This document shows, in pieces, positions 45,490-51,885 of a stretch of 51,885 bases of DNA. The stretch's first letter is position 1. Each line of letters begins with the position of its first letter. A program made the translations under genes and the position numbers. The stretch is from contig CAJCIO010000125.1 of assembly GCA_903970465.1 (NCBI GenBank), positions 1 through 51,885 on the forward strand, read 5' to 3'. The stretch comes from Gammaproteobacteria bacterium. GTDB taxonomy: Bacteria; Pseudomonadota; Gammaproteobacteria; Pseudomonadales; Pseudomonadaceae. The notes under the pieces were generated by a model, which saw nothing but the letters and a program-made list of their open reading frames with translations, did no database searches and had not been told where the DNA came from.

Positions 45490-46773
45490 ATGTCTGCTTC
45501 CCTGCCTTCTGCCAAAAACAGCACCGCCCAGAGCCTCGGCGCCGAGGATCCGCGCGGGCAGTTTCTGGCGGTGCTCGACACCAGCCTGCAACACAATGCC
45601 CTGATCAAGATGGTGTTCTCCCGCCACGTCGGCCCGGAGGCGGAATTGCAGCGCGTGAGCGTCAAGCCGCTGATGGTCAAGGAGCAGCCTTGTCTGTCGT
45701 TGGTCTATCGCTACAAGACACGCGACATCACTCGCAACCTGAGCCTGGCAGAAGGCTTGGCGCAGGTGGCCGAATGGTTGCCGCAAGTGTTCAAGACCGC
45801 GCACTTGCTGACGCTGACCGACGAATTGCAGCTGGAATTCAGCAAAAAGGGCAAGGCCATGCTCCATCGCAGCAAGGCCGCCCAGGCCCGAACGCTGCCT
45901 TCGGCCGAGCACGATCGCGAGAAAAAACGCTATCTCGAATTGTCGCGACCCTTCCTCCATGACTTGGGCGTGACCAATGGCCAACACGAGCTGATTCCGG
46001 CGATGTCGCGCAAATGGAAGCAGATCAACAAGTTCATCGAAGTGTTCGCTCACGCCCTGAGCACGTCCAGCCTGTCCACCGACAGACCACTCAAAGTCGC
46101 CGATTTCGGTTCGGGCAAAGGTTACCTGACGTTCGCGATCCACGATTATCTGCGCAATACCTTGCAGCGGGAGGCCGAGGTCACGGGCGTGGAATTGCGC
46201 CAGGACATGGTCACCCTGTGCAACAGCGCCGCCGCTCGACTGGAGCATCCGGGGCTGGTGTTCGAGTGTGGCGACGTGCGCAGCGTGGTGCCCAGCCAGA
46301 TCGACGTGATGATCGCGCTGCACGCCTGCGACATTGCCACTGACTACGCGATCCATACCGGCATCCGTTGTTGGGCGGCGATCATCATGTGCTCGCCCTG
46401 CTGTCACAAGGAGATCCGTCTGCAGATCCAGAGCCCTGGCCTGCTCAAGCCAATGCTGCAATTCGGCCTGCACCTGGGGCAGCAGGCCGAAATGGTCACC
46501 GATGCGCTGCGCGCTTTGTATCTTGAGGCCTGTGGCTACGAGACCAAGGTCTTCGAATTCATCTCGCTGGAGCACACCAACAAGAACAAGATGATTCTGG
46601 CGGTCAAGCGCGCGACACCGCTGAACGTCGAGGCGTTGCTGGAAAAGATCCAGGCGTTGAAGGCCTTCTATGCCATCGAGTCGCAGTCTCTGGAATCCTT
46701 GCTGCGCGCCGATGGCCTGCTGCCCGGCGCGTCATCCAAGCCTGTTGAACCGGCTTCGGCAGAGGCAGATTAG
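45490..46773 (+). CDS. SAM-dependent methyltransferase (class I)
   Basis: Encodes 427 residues from the ATG at 45490 (MSASLPSAKNSTAQ). The N-terminal half is a mixed domain (LKIMVFSRHVGPEAELQR-like, then LSLVYRYKTRDITRNL). The methyltransferase domain starts at about 200: PLKVADFGSGKGYLTFAIHDYL is the SAM-binding motif I. EVTGVELRQDMVTLC, FECGDVRSV and DVMIALHACDIATDYAI (post II region with acidic Asp) follow. A CSPCCHKEI Cys-rich segment is notable. The layout suits the rRNA/tRNA or small-molecule methyltransferase_25 family; the substrate is unknown. It is convergent with the DUF4917 gene ten bases away. Confidence 0.88.
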   Translation: MSASLPSAKNSTAQSLGAEDPRGQFLAVLDTSLQHNALIKMVFSRHVGPEAELQRVSVKPLMVKEQPCLSLVYRYKTRDITRNLSLAEGLAQVAEWLPQVFKTAHLLTLTDELQLEFSKKGKAMLHRSKAAQARTLPSAEHDREKKRYLELSRPFLHDLGVTNGQHELIPAMSRKWKQINKFIEVFAHALSTSSLSTDRPLKVADFGSGKGYLTFAIHDYLRNTLQREAEVTGVELRQDMVTLCNSAAARLEHPGLVFECGDVRSVVPSQIDVMIALHACDIATDYAIHTGIRCWAAIIMCSPCCHKEIRLQIQSPGLLKPMLQFGLHLGQQAEMVTDALRALYLEACGYETKVFEFISLEHTNKNKMILAVKRATPLNVEALLEKIQALKAFYAIESQSLESLLRADGLLPGASSKPVEPASAEAD

Positions 46774-46783
46774 TCTCGCGCTT

Positions 46784-47809
46784 TCAACGGCGCATGCCTA
46801 CCGGCTTGTCCTTGATCACCGGAACGTTGAGCTCTGGCAGGCCCAGGGGATGGGACGTCGCGTCGAAGAATTCGAGCGCTGTGGCGGACTCGCGGAACAA
46901 CGTCGCGTAATGCCGCTTCTGGCTGATGATCCACGCGTCGCTCAGCGGGAAAATGGCAATGGCCAAGTGTTTGATCCCGGCAGTGAGCAGGCTGTCGATG
47001 AGGTGTTGATCCTGCGCGTTGAGGTTGTGTCCGAACAGGCAAAGAGGGCCTTGATGTTGCCGCAACTGCTGCAGGCATCCGCTCAGGTAGGCGGAGTCAC
47101 GAATGCTCGCCAGCTTGTCGCGGCTTGGGCCTTCAGCGACGAACAAAGGGACGTCTCCGGGGGTGTTGATGGCAAACCCATCCAGCAACGCGCTGTCGAC
47201 CGCCGTGCGCCGCCGAGTGCTACCGTCGGCATGCTTGATCAGGTGCAATCCACCGTGCAGGTAGAGCAGTCGCGTGGTGCCGGGTTGACCTGCCTGCGGA
47301 TCGAATTCGCCCTCGGCGTCCATCCAGTCATCGAAGCCCTCGGGTGCGTGCAGCATTGCCCAATGGCAGAGCAAGTCGTAATTGCTCGAATAGACGGTCG
47401 AGTACTGGCGCAGTGCCTGATTCAGGTGCGCCAGGGTCTTGGTGCTGACCAGTTGCCACGGAATATGCACGCTGCGCATGGCATGGATCAGCGCCTCCTT
47501 GATCGCGTAATAGCGATTGAGCGGTGCGGTCGAGCTGATGGCCAGCGCGGCGTTGATGCGCACCGTCGTGTTCAAACTGCTGAGTACGCGTTCGAAGTTC
47601 TCAGTGTTCAGGTGCTTGAACAATGCCAGGTCGGATTGCCCTAGTGGACGATTGCGTACTTTTTGCGCTCGTTCGAACAGCGAGTCATAGCCGAAGTTGC
47701 GCCATATCGCACGACTGCCACCGTTGCCCAGCAACAGGCCAGTGTACGTGTTAGCGAGGGGCAGACTTTGCCATTGAGGCAGGAGGGCGGTGAAATCTTG
47801 CTGATCCAT
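46784..47809 (-). CDS. DUF4917-family protein
   Basis: Encodes 341 residues. The opening GLLLGNGGSRAIWRNFGYDSLFERA, the conserved VYSSNYDLLCHWAM, LLYLHGGLHLI and LCLFGHNLNAQDQHLIDSLL look like a SIR2-type Rossmann fold, which is how DUF4917 proteins are described. The product is cytoplasmic. Some SIR2-like proteins act in phage defence, but nothing in the surroundings supports that here. Single gene with an ATG shortly after a weak purine-rich site. Confidence 0.8.
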   Translation of the reverse strand: MDQQDFTALLPQWQSLPLANTYTGLLLGNGGSRAIWRNFGYDSLFERAQKVRNRPLGQSDLALFKHLNTENFERVLSSLNTTVRINAALAISSTAPLNRYYAIKEALIHAMRSVHIPWQLVSTKTLAHLNQALRQYSTVYSSNYDLLCHWAMLHAPEGFDDWMDAEGEFDPQAGQPGTTRLLYLHGGLHLIKHADGSTRRRTAVDSALLDGFAINTPGDVPLFVAEGPSRDKLASIRDSAYLSGCLQQLRQHQGPLCLFGHNLNAQDQHLIDSLLTAGIKHLAIAIFPLSDAWIISQKRHYATLFRESATALEFFDATSHPLGLPELNVPVIKDKPVGMRR

Positions 47810-47911
47810 GGGAACGTTCGTCGGACTCGGCGGTGGGCGAGGCGCGACTTTAACATGGGGTCAGTGCGCACGTGGACTCTTCAGGACAACGCCTGAGGAA
47901 CTGCATAATAG

Positions 47912-48133
47912 TCACGAGGTGACCGGCAGCTCCTTAAGCTGATGGATCATCTTGCCGATCTGCTCGGCGTTGCGATCCAGCGTGTCCAGGGCGCCGCGTA
48001 TATTATCGGCCACAGCAATATCCTCGCCGCGTACCTCGACCCACAACGCCAACTCTTCAATGGCCGCTGCCAAGGCGACCTGATTTTCGTACAGCTTGTC
48101 CAGTACCGCCGGCACTATCTGTTTTTCCGTCAT
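47912..48133 (-). CDS. Small helical hypothetical protein
   Basis: Encodes 73 residues, predicted mostly helical: MTEKQIVPAVLDKLYENQVALAAAIEELALWVEVRGED, then NIRGALDTLDRNAEQIGKMIHQLKEL. No signal or membrane segment. An AGG stands 3 bases before the ATG with GAGA farther up. Function unknown. Its small size and regular amphipathic helices suit a two-helix cytoplasmic protein. Confidence 0.65.
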   Translation of the reverse strand: MTEKQIVPAVLDKLYENQVALAAAIEELALWVEVRGEDIAVADNIRGALDTLDRNAEQIGKMIHQLKELPVTS

Positions 48134-48218
48134 GACCTATTTCTCTCAGTCTGATCAGGTTCATTACAGAATGACTCGTCAACTAGTGCAATAGTTCTAT
48201 TTATTATGCATTAGCCAC

Positions 48219-48250
48219 AAAAGTCCATCGGCATAGAGCCGATGGACTTT
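48219..48250 (-). terminator. Strong terminator after the pirin remnant
   Basis: A 13-bp perfect stem (AAAGTCCATCGGC at 48220-48232, GCCGATGGACTTT at 48238-48250) surrounds a 5-base loop, with TTTTG following on the minus strand. Confidence 0.8.
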
Positions 48251-48267
48251 AATTGCCGCTTCAACCA

Positions 48268-48525
48268 TCACGGCAGGCGCGGCAGTTCCTGTGGGCGAAG
48301 ATCGAACACCAACACCTCGGCATCCATACCCCGGGCCAGGTGCAGCGCGGTTTCTTCGCGGACCCGCACCCCGTCGCCTTCGTTCAGGCGTTCACCGTTG
48401 AGCTCGACGCTGCCGCAGGCGACGTGCACATAGGCATAGCGACCGGGCGCCAGGTTGAGCGTTGCCTGCTCTTCACCATTGAACAGCCCCGCATAGACGC
48501 GTGCCTGCTGACGAACGGTCAGCAT
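48268..48525 (-). pseudogene. Pirin-family protein, C-terminal fragment
   Basis: The frame encodes MLTVRQQARVYAGLFNGEEQ, ATLNLAPGRYAYVHVACGSVELNGERLNEGDGV and LARGMDAEVLVFDLRP. That is the C-terminal cupin domain of pirin-like proteins (quercetinase-like). The N-terminal domain with the metal-binding His/Glu residues is absent. The frame continues upstream to 48585 only through the REP sequence. A terminator still follows. It is best read as the relic of a deletion; a functional short protein is less likely. Confidence 0.7.
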
Positions 48526-48540
48526 GATCGAGGCGGGTCG

Positions 48541-48577
48541 ACGGGCCTCCTCGCGAGCAAGGCTTGCCCGCGAAGGG
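48541..48577. repeat. Single REP element at the pirin break
   Basis: GCCTCCTCGCGAGCAAG followed by GCTTGCCCGCGAAGGG is one Pseudomonas REP unit. It lies exactly where the pirin homology stops. Confidence 0.7.
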
Positions 48578-48624
48578 TTGTGCACCGCGCTGTCGGCATC
48601 GCCGGCTGCCGCCAGCGCGTGTGC

Positions 48625-49446
48625 TTATTTGCTGGCGAAGGCCAGCAGATCCTGATTCAACTCGTCCTTGTGGGTGAAGTAGGTCGCGTGTGGCGCGCCG
48701 GCGTACACCTTGAGTTCGGCGCCGGGTACCAGTGCGGCGGCCGCCTTGCCGGTGACGTTGAAATCAACGACCGCATCGCCGTCGCCATGAATCACCAAGG
48801 TGGGGATGTCGATGGCCTTGAGGTCAGGGCGAAAGTCGGTTTCAGAGAAGGCAGCGACGCAATCATAGGTGCCTTTGATACCGGCTTGCAGGGCCAGGAA
48901 CTGGGTCCACTCCAGCATCGGCTTGCCGACCTTTGAGCCCGGCTTGTCGCTGCCGGTGAAAACCGGCCCGAAGGCGTCGAGGAAACCCGCACGGTCATTG
49001 AGCAGCCCGTCGCGGATGCCGTCGAAAATCGCCGGGTCCATGCCTTCGGGGTGATCGTCGCGCCGAATCATCAGCGGCGTCACGGCGCTCAGCAGCACGG
49101 CCTTGGACACGCGCGCGGTTCCATGGCGAGTCAGGTAGCGGGCCACTTCGCCGCCGCCCATGGAGAACCCCACCAGTACGGCGTCCTTGATGTCGAGATG
49201 GGTCAGCAGGGTCTGCAGGTCATCGGCGAAGGTGTCGTAGTTGTAGCCGTTCCATGGCTGGCTCGACCGGCCGAAGCCCCGGCGGTCGTGCGCGATCACG
49301 CGAAAGCCGTTGGCGGCGAGGAAATGCATCTGGTAGTCCCACATGTCGGCGTTCAGCGGCCAGCCGTGGCTGAGCACGATGGGCCGACCGCTACCCCAGT
49401 CCTTGTAGTAGATTTCGGTGCCATCGGTGGTAGTGACGTAAGGCAT
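48625..49446 (-). CDS. Alpha/beta hydrolase (arylesterase/non-heme chloroperoxidase-like)
   Basis: Encodes 273 residues; AGGAG is six bases before the ATG at 49446. Catalytic triad visible: Ser95 in [14 protein letters not shown], Asp224 in [11 protein letters not shown] and His253 in [13 protein letters not shown]. The oxyanion region is [39 protein letters not shown]. Enzymes of this group hydrolyse aryl esters, and some carry perhydrolase or haloperoxidase activity with organic acids and peroxide. Cytoplasmic, single gene. The substrate is not predictable. Confidence 0.93.
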   Translation of the reverse strand: MPYVTTTDGTEIYYKDWGSGRPIVLSHGWPLNADMWDYQMHFLAANGFRVIAHDRRGFGRSSQPWNGYNYDTFADDLQTLLTHLDIKDAVLVGFSMGGGEVARYLTRHGTARVSKAVLLSAVTPLMIRRDDHPEGMDPAIFDGIRDGLLNDRAGFLDAFGPVFTGSDKPGSKVGKPMLEWTQFLALQAGIKGTYDCVAAFSETDFRPDLKAIDIPTLVIHGDGDAVVDFNVTGKAAAALVPGAELKVYAGAPHATYFTHKDELNQDLLAFASK

Positions 49447-49680
49447 GTCTGACTCCTGAATCGGTGGGTTGAGTGGAAGATCAAACCTAAGCGCATCGCG
49501 CGACAAAGTACTTTAGCTGAGCCTGAATCCTTCTGAAGGGTTCCCTTCGAGATGTGTTGTTGGATGTACGGCCCCGTCGTGAGCAGAGCTCTCCCCCACA
49601 GGATTACTGGACGTCACCCCTCACTGGAAGCCCTGCTGGGCGCGGTGGTGATGCGTTAGCCGGCGCTCAGGTCAGGTTGC

Positions 49681-50016
49681 TCAGGGCCCCTTCACCCTGG
49701 GGGCCGTGATCGCCCCATCCCACTCGGTAATCAGCGCTTTTTGCGTGGCGCGCTGAAACAGGCACAGTTCGGTGCCGCTGCGGTTGTTCATGAATTTTTG
49801 CGGGTAGGTGCCTTTGAGCAGCAGCGCGGTGTAGCCGATGCCGTCGTCAAACAGTGCGGGGCTTCCGGCGGCGTGGGGGTTTTTGAGGTGGCTGGCTTGC
49901 AGGCACTTGGCCAGGAGGGTCTGATCGTGGGCGGCCCAGGCTTCAGGGGTGGCGGCCTGGGTGCAAGCGCAGGTCAGCAGGGCTATGACAAAAATGGATA
50001 AATTACGCAGGATCAT
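49681..50016 (-). CDS. Small exported hypothetical protein
   Basis: Encodes 111 residues. Signal MILRNLSIFVIALLTCACTQAA may be a type II (Cys18) or type I signal. The mature part begins ATPEAWAAHDQTLLAKCLQASHLKNPHAAGSP (shown in parts), has a GIGYTALLLKGTYP segment and ends in RATQKALITEWDGAITAP. Two Cys residues in the mature part could form a disulfide. The ATG overlaps the stop of the small gene upstream (ATGA). Family not recognised. Confidence 0.75.
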   Translation of the reverse strand: MILRNLSIFVIALLTCACTQAATPEAWAAHDQTLLAKCLQASHLKNPHAAGSPALFDDGIGYTALLLKGTYPQKFMNNRSGTELCLFQRATQKALITEWDGAITAPRVKGP

Positions 50017-50153
50017 GGGTGTTTGCCTCTGAAGTCGGATCGAAGCGCTAAGGCGCGACGTATGGCCTCCTCCTTGTTGATACGGTTTCGCCGTGAAATA
50101 TCCACGAACGTGGCATTGATGTTGTCGCTGACGCAAAGGTCGAGCCTTGCCAT
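50013..50153 (-). CDS. Short ribbon-helix-helix-like protein
   Basis: The frame gives 46 residues: MARLDLCVSDNINATFVDISRR followed by NRINKEEAIRRALALRSDF. A strand then two helices, with ISRRNRINKEEAIRRALAL, resembles CopG/MetJ-type ribbon-helix-helix proteins. Its TGA overlaps the next ATG by the ATGA arrangement, and a GGA stands 9 bases upstream of its start. Longer in-frame readings upstream (to 50330) look non-coding. It might regulate the coupled exported-protein gene or be an antitoxin-like remnant. Moderately uncertain because of its size. Confidence 0.45.
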   Translation of the reverse strand: MARLDLCVSDNINATFVDISRRNRINKEEAIRRALALRSDFRGKHP

Positions 50154-50265
50154 TTGACTTGTCCCGCTGAGATGAAGGTGAAAAGTCGCCCAGTCTAGTG
50201 GGGTGGCGTCGGGTAAGTCATGGGCAAGGCTGCCTTGTTCAGTAAGCGGATATTGCCGAGAACGA

Positions 50266-51234
50266 CTAGCGAGCCGCCTGTGTTGCCAAAGGCTTCGCCC
50301 CGGCCTCGATCGCGGGGGTGAACGACTCATCGAACAGCCGCGCCGCCGGGTACGGCTTGACCAGACCGACTTCCCCGAAGAAATCCACCGTCTGTTGCGC
50401 CTGGGCGATGGCCTTGGCGTCGATCGGGCGCAGGTTGGTGGCGGCGCGGGCGAACCAGCTTTGGGCGATGTTGACGTCGGCGTGGGTCAAGTCGGCCCAT
50501 GCGCTGGCGTAGGCCTGGGTGTGCGCGGGATCGGCCGCAGCCCATTCACGGGCGATACGCAGGCGGGTGAGGAAGTCGGCGATGGCGGTGCGCTTGCTGG
50601 CGATGGCCTTGTCGGTAGCGACGATGAAGGTCTGTGCGGGGATCAGTCCCTTGGCCGTGGCGATGACACGGGCGCCTTGGCGTTCCTGCTGGGTGACATA
50701 GGGTTCCCAGGTGGCGATCACGTCCACCGAGCCGCCGTCCAGTGCGTGAGACGCATCCAGTGCGCTGAGGTAGTTCAGCTGTACCGAATCTTGGGGGATG
50801 CCGGCTTTGGCCAGCGCTGTCAGCAGCAATTGCTGGCTCCACGAGCCCTTCCAGATGGCGGCGCGTTTGCCCTTCAAATCAGCCAGCGTCTTGATCGGCG
50901 AATCCTTGGGCACCAGGATGGCGATGCCGTCGGGATTCTGCTGGCTGATGCCGACCACTTTGATCGGCGCCCCCAGTGCACCGAGAAACAGCGGCGGTGC
51001 ATCACCCAGCATGCCGATATCGAGGCTGCCCGCGTTCAGCGCCTCGGCCACCGGCGAACCCGCGGTGAACTGCTTCCAGTCCAGCGTATAAGGCAGGTCC
51101 TTGAGCACCCCGGCGGCCTCCATCACGGTGCGGGTGTTGTAACTCTGATCGCCGACGATCAAGGTCTCGGCCTGGGTGGTGAAGCTCAGGGTTGCGGCCA
51201 GCAAGGTGGCGGCGGTGGTCAGCAGTCTGCGCAT
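50266..51234 (-). CDS. Sulfonate/taurine-type ABC transporter substrate-binding protein
   Basis: A periplasmic solute-binding protein of the SsuA/TauA (NMT1-like) family. Encodes 322 residues with signal MRRLLTTAATLLAATLSFTTQA. Family blocks: VEALNAGSLDIGMLGDAPPLFLGALGAPIKVVG-like, IAILVPKDSPIKTLADLKGKRAAIWKGSWSQQLLLTALAKAGI, and DVIATWEPYVTQQERQGARVIA. The permease and ATPase genes are not adjacent on either side within the window, so it appears as an orphan. Ligand unknown; sulfonates, taurine or nitrate-like compounds are the usual ligands. Confidence 0.9.
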   Translation of the reverse strand: MRRLLTTAATLLAATLSFTTQAETLIVGDQSYNTRTVMEAAGVLKDLPYTLDWKQFTAGSPVAEALNAGSLDIGMLGDAPPLFLGALGAPIKVVGISQQNPDGIAILVPKDSPIKTLADLKGKRAAIWKGSWSQQLLLTALAKAGIPQDSVQLNYLSALDASHALDGGSVDVIATWEPYVTQQERQGARVIATAKGLIPAQTFIVATDKAIASKRTAIADFLTRLRIAREWAAADPAHTQAYASAWADLTHADVNIAQSWFARAATNLRPIDAKAIAQAQQTVDFFGEVGLVKPYPAARLFDESFTPAIEAGAKPLATQAAR

Positions 51235-51536
51235 GGGGCTCTTCCGGTGGGCTCGTTGGCGAGCGAAATAGGGCGAGTCCGGTCCGCTGGTGCGGTTGCA
51301 GACACTGGATCAGTTTGGAGTGCAAAGGGCGAGCGTCGCAGGTGCGGTAGGGCGCGCTGGAGGATTGGGTCAGAAGTCGAATCGCTGCAATTGGATGTTC
51401 TTATAATCTACAGCGGTTATTTTGTGATTTGAAATGCATTTTTTTCATAAGTTAATATGATTTTTTGTAATAGTTTTTAAACGGTGCGATCCCACACCGC
51501 CATTACGCGGCGCAGTTGACAGCAACGGTGATGTAC
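51235..51536. other. AT-rich divergent control region
   Basis: About 300 bases between the binding-protein gene and the MerR gene. The section 51400-51480 is strikingly AT-rich (runs of T and A, such as TGCATTTTTTTC and TTTTTTGTAATAG). It probably contains the promoter of the binding-protein gene on the minus strand. No gene is seen. Confidence 0.45.
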
Positions 51537-51554
51537 GTTTACGTTAACGTAAAC
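51537..51554. promoter_or_regulatory. 18-bp palindrome, LiuR-type operator
   Basis: GTTTACGTTAACGTAAAC is a perfect palindrome 19 bases before the MerR start. It agrees with the TTTACGTTAACGTAAA-type site I recall for LiuR in proteobacteria, so autoregulation is likely. Confidence 0.75.
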
Positions 51555-51573
51555 CTGATCGGGAAATCCTACC

Positions 51574-51885
51574 TTGAGCACCACCTTCAGCATCAGTGAT
51601 CTGTCGCGGCTATTGGACGTCACACCGCGCACCATCAGGTTCTATGAAGAACAAGGCATGGTCGCCCCCGAGCGCCGCGGCCAGGAGCGGGTCTTTTCGG
51701 CGCGCGACATGGTCGCCCTGAAGCTCATCCTGCGCGGCAAACGCATCGGCTTCTCCCTGGCCGAATGCAAAGAACTCATTGGCATGTACGACCCGTCCGG
51801 CAACAAGAAGCAGCTGGACCGGTTCCTTGAAAAGATCACCGAACGACGTGAACAGCTGCAACAGCAGATGCTCGATATCGAGCAG
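51574..51885 (+). CDS. liuR: MerR-family regulator LiuR (3' end outside window)
   Basis: The frame starts at a TTG and is open to the window edge (104 codons). MSTTFSISDLSRLLDVTPRTIRFYEEQGMVAPERRGQERVFSARD is a MerR winged helix; LKLILRGKRIGFSLAECKELIGMYDPSGNKKQLDRFLEKITERREQLQQQMLDIEQ is the coiled-coil start (both shown only to name the region: residues 1-45 and 50-104). This resembles LiuR, which controls branched-chain amino acid degradation. The liu enzyme genes would be expected beyond the edge. Confidence 0.85.
   Translation, partial: MSTTFSISDLSRLLDVTPRTIRFYEEQGMVAPERRGQERVFSARDMVALKLILRGKRIGFSLAECKELIGMYDPSGNKKQLDRFLEKITERREQLQQQMLDIEQ

Noticed and set aside
45190..46575. N-terminal extension of the bglX frame to over 1200 codons
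   Set aside because: The extra part is antisense to the methyltransferase gene, and BglX has its signal peptide at 45189.

Overview
This 51.9-kb window is Pseudomonas chromosome, most likely from the P. putida group or a close relative. That rests on recognisable protein families and gene order: pykA, sbcB next to an MvaT/TurA-type H-NS-like gene, purU, the pcaR-pcaK-pcaF-pcaT-pcaB-pcaD-pcaC cluster, an OprD-family porin, and the TtgABC efflux operon with its divergent repressor ttgR. It also rests on GC-rich coding sequence, many 4-base ATGA overlaps, and Pseudomonas-type REP elements. No rRNA, tRNA, CRISPR array or prophage was seen.

Layout. (1) 1-4000 is accessory. It holds the 3' end of a VgrG spike gene, an Eag (DUF1795) adaptor gene, a prePAAR/PAAR effector with a C-terminal HNH nuclease, and a SUKH/YrhA-like immunity gene. 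Behind them lie decayed remains of a second Eag gene and an IS5-type transposase, then about 530 bases of GC-palindromic non-coding debris. (2) 4000-20700 is mostly core genome: pykA, a small TPR-like lipoprotein, a PilZ protein, a six-gene translationally coupled RDD/SpoIIM/DUF4129/DUF4350/MoxR/DUF58 operon, sbcB, mvaT, purU, a YbhN-like membrane protein and a Pit phosphate transporter. (3) 21100-29450 is the protocatechuate/4-hydroxybenzoate branch of the beta-ketoadipate pathway. The regulator pcaR and the uptake and enzyme genes carry three paired PcaR-type operators with an identical 19-bp spacing. (4) 29470-38080 has an outer-membrane porin and the ttgCBA efflux operon with divergent ttgR and a clear TtgR operator. 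(5) 38100-40340 is pobA with its divergent AraC-type activator pobR. (6) 40400-51885 is mixed: a flavin-reductase-like protein, a second MHS-type transporter, bglX beta-glucosidase, a methyltransferase, a DUF4917 protein, a pirin remnant cut at a REP, an alpha/beta hydrolase, a small coupled RHH/secreted-protein pair, an orphan sulfonate-type binding protein, and the start of a LiuR-like MerR gene with a perfect 18-bp palindrome upstream.

How the genes work together. The porin and PcaK would bring 4-hydroxybenzoate into the cell. PobA hydroxylates it to protocatechuate. After ring cleavage by PcaHG (not in the window), PcaB, PcaC and PcaD make beta-ketoadipate, which PcaT can also import. After CoA transfer by PcaIJ (also absent), PcaF yields succinyl-CoA and acetyl-CoA. 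TtgABC, which in this family exports antibiotics, solvents and aromatic compounds, sits inside this aromatic-catabolism block. The strongest leads for new biology are the HNH effector/immunity cassette with its adjacent relics, the uncharacterised MoxR-DUF58-SpoIIM-RDD membrane operon, and the repeated PcaR operator geometry.
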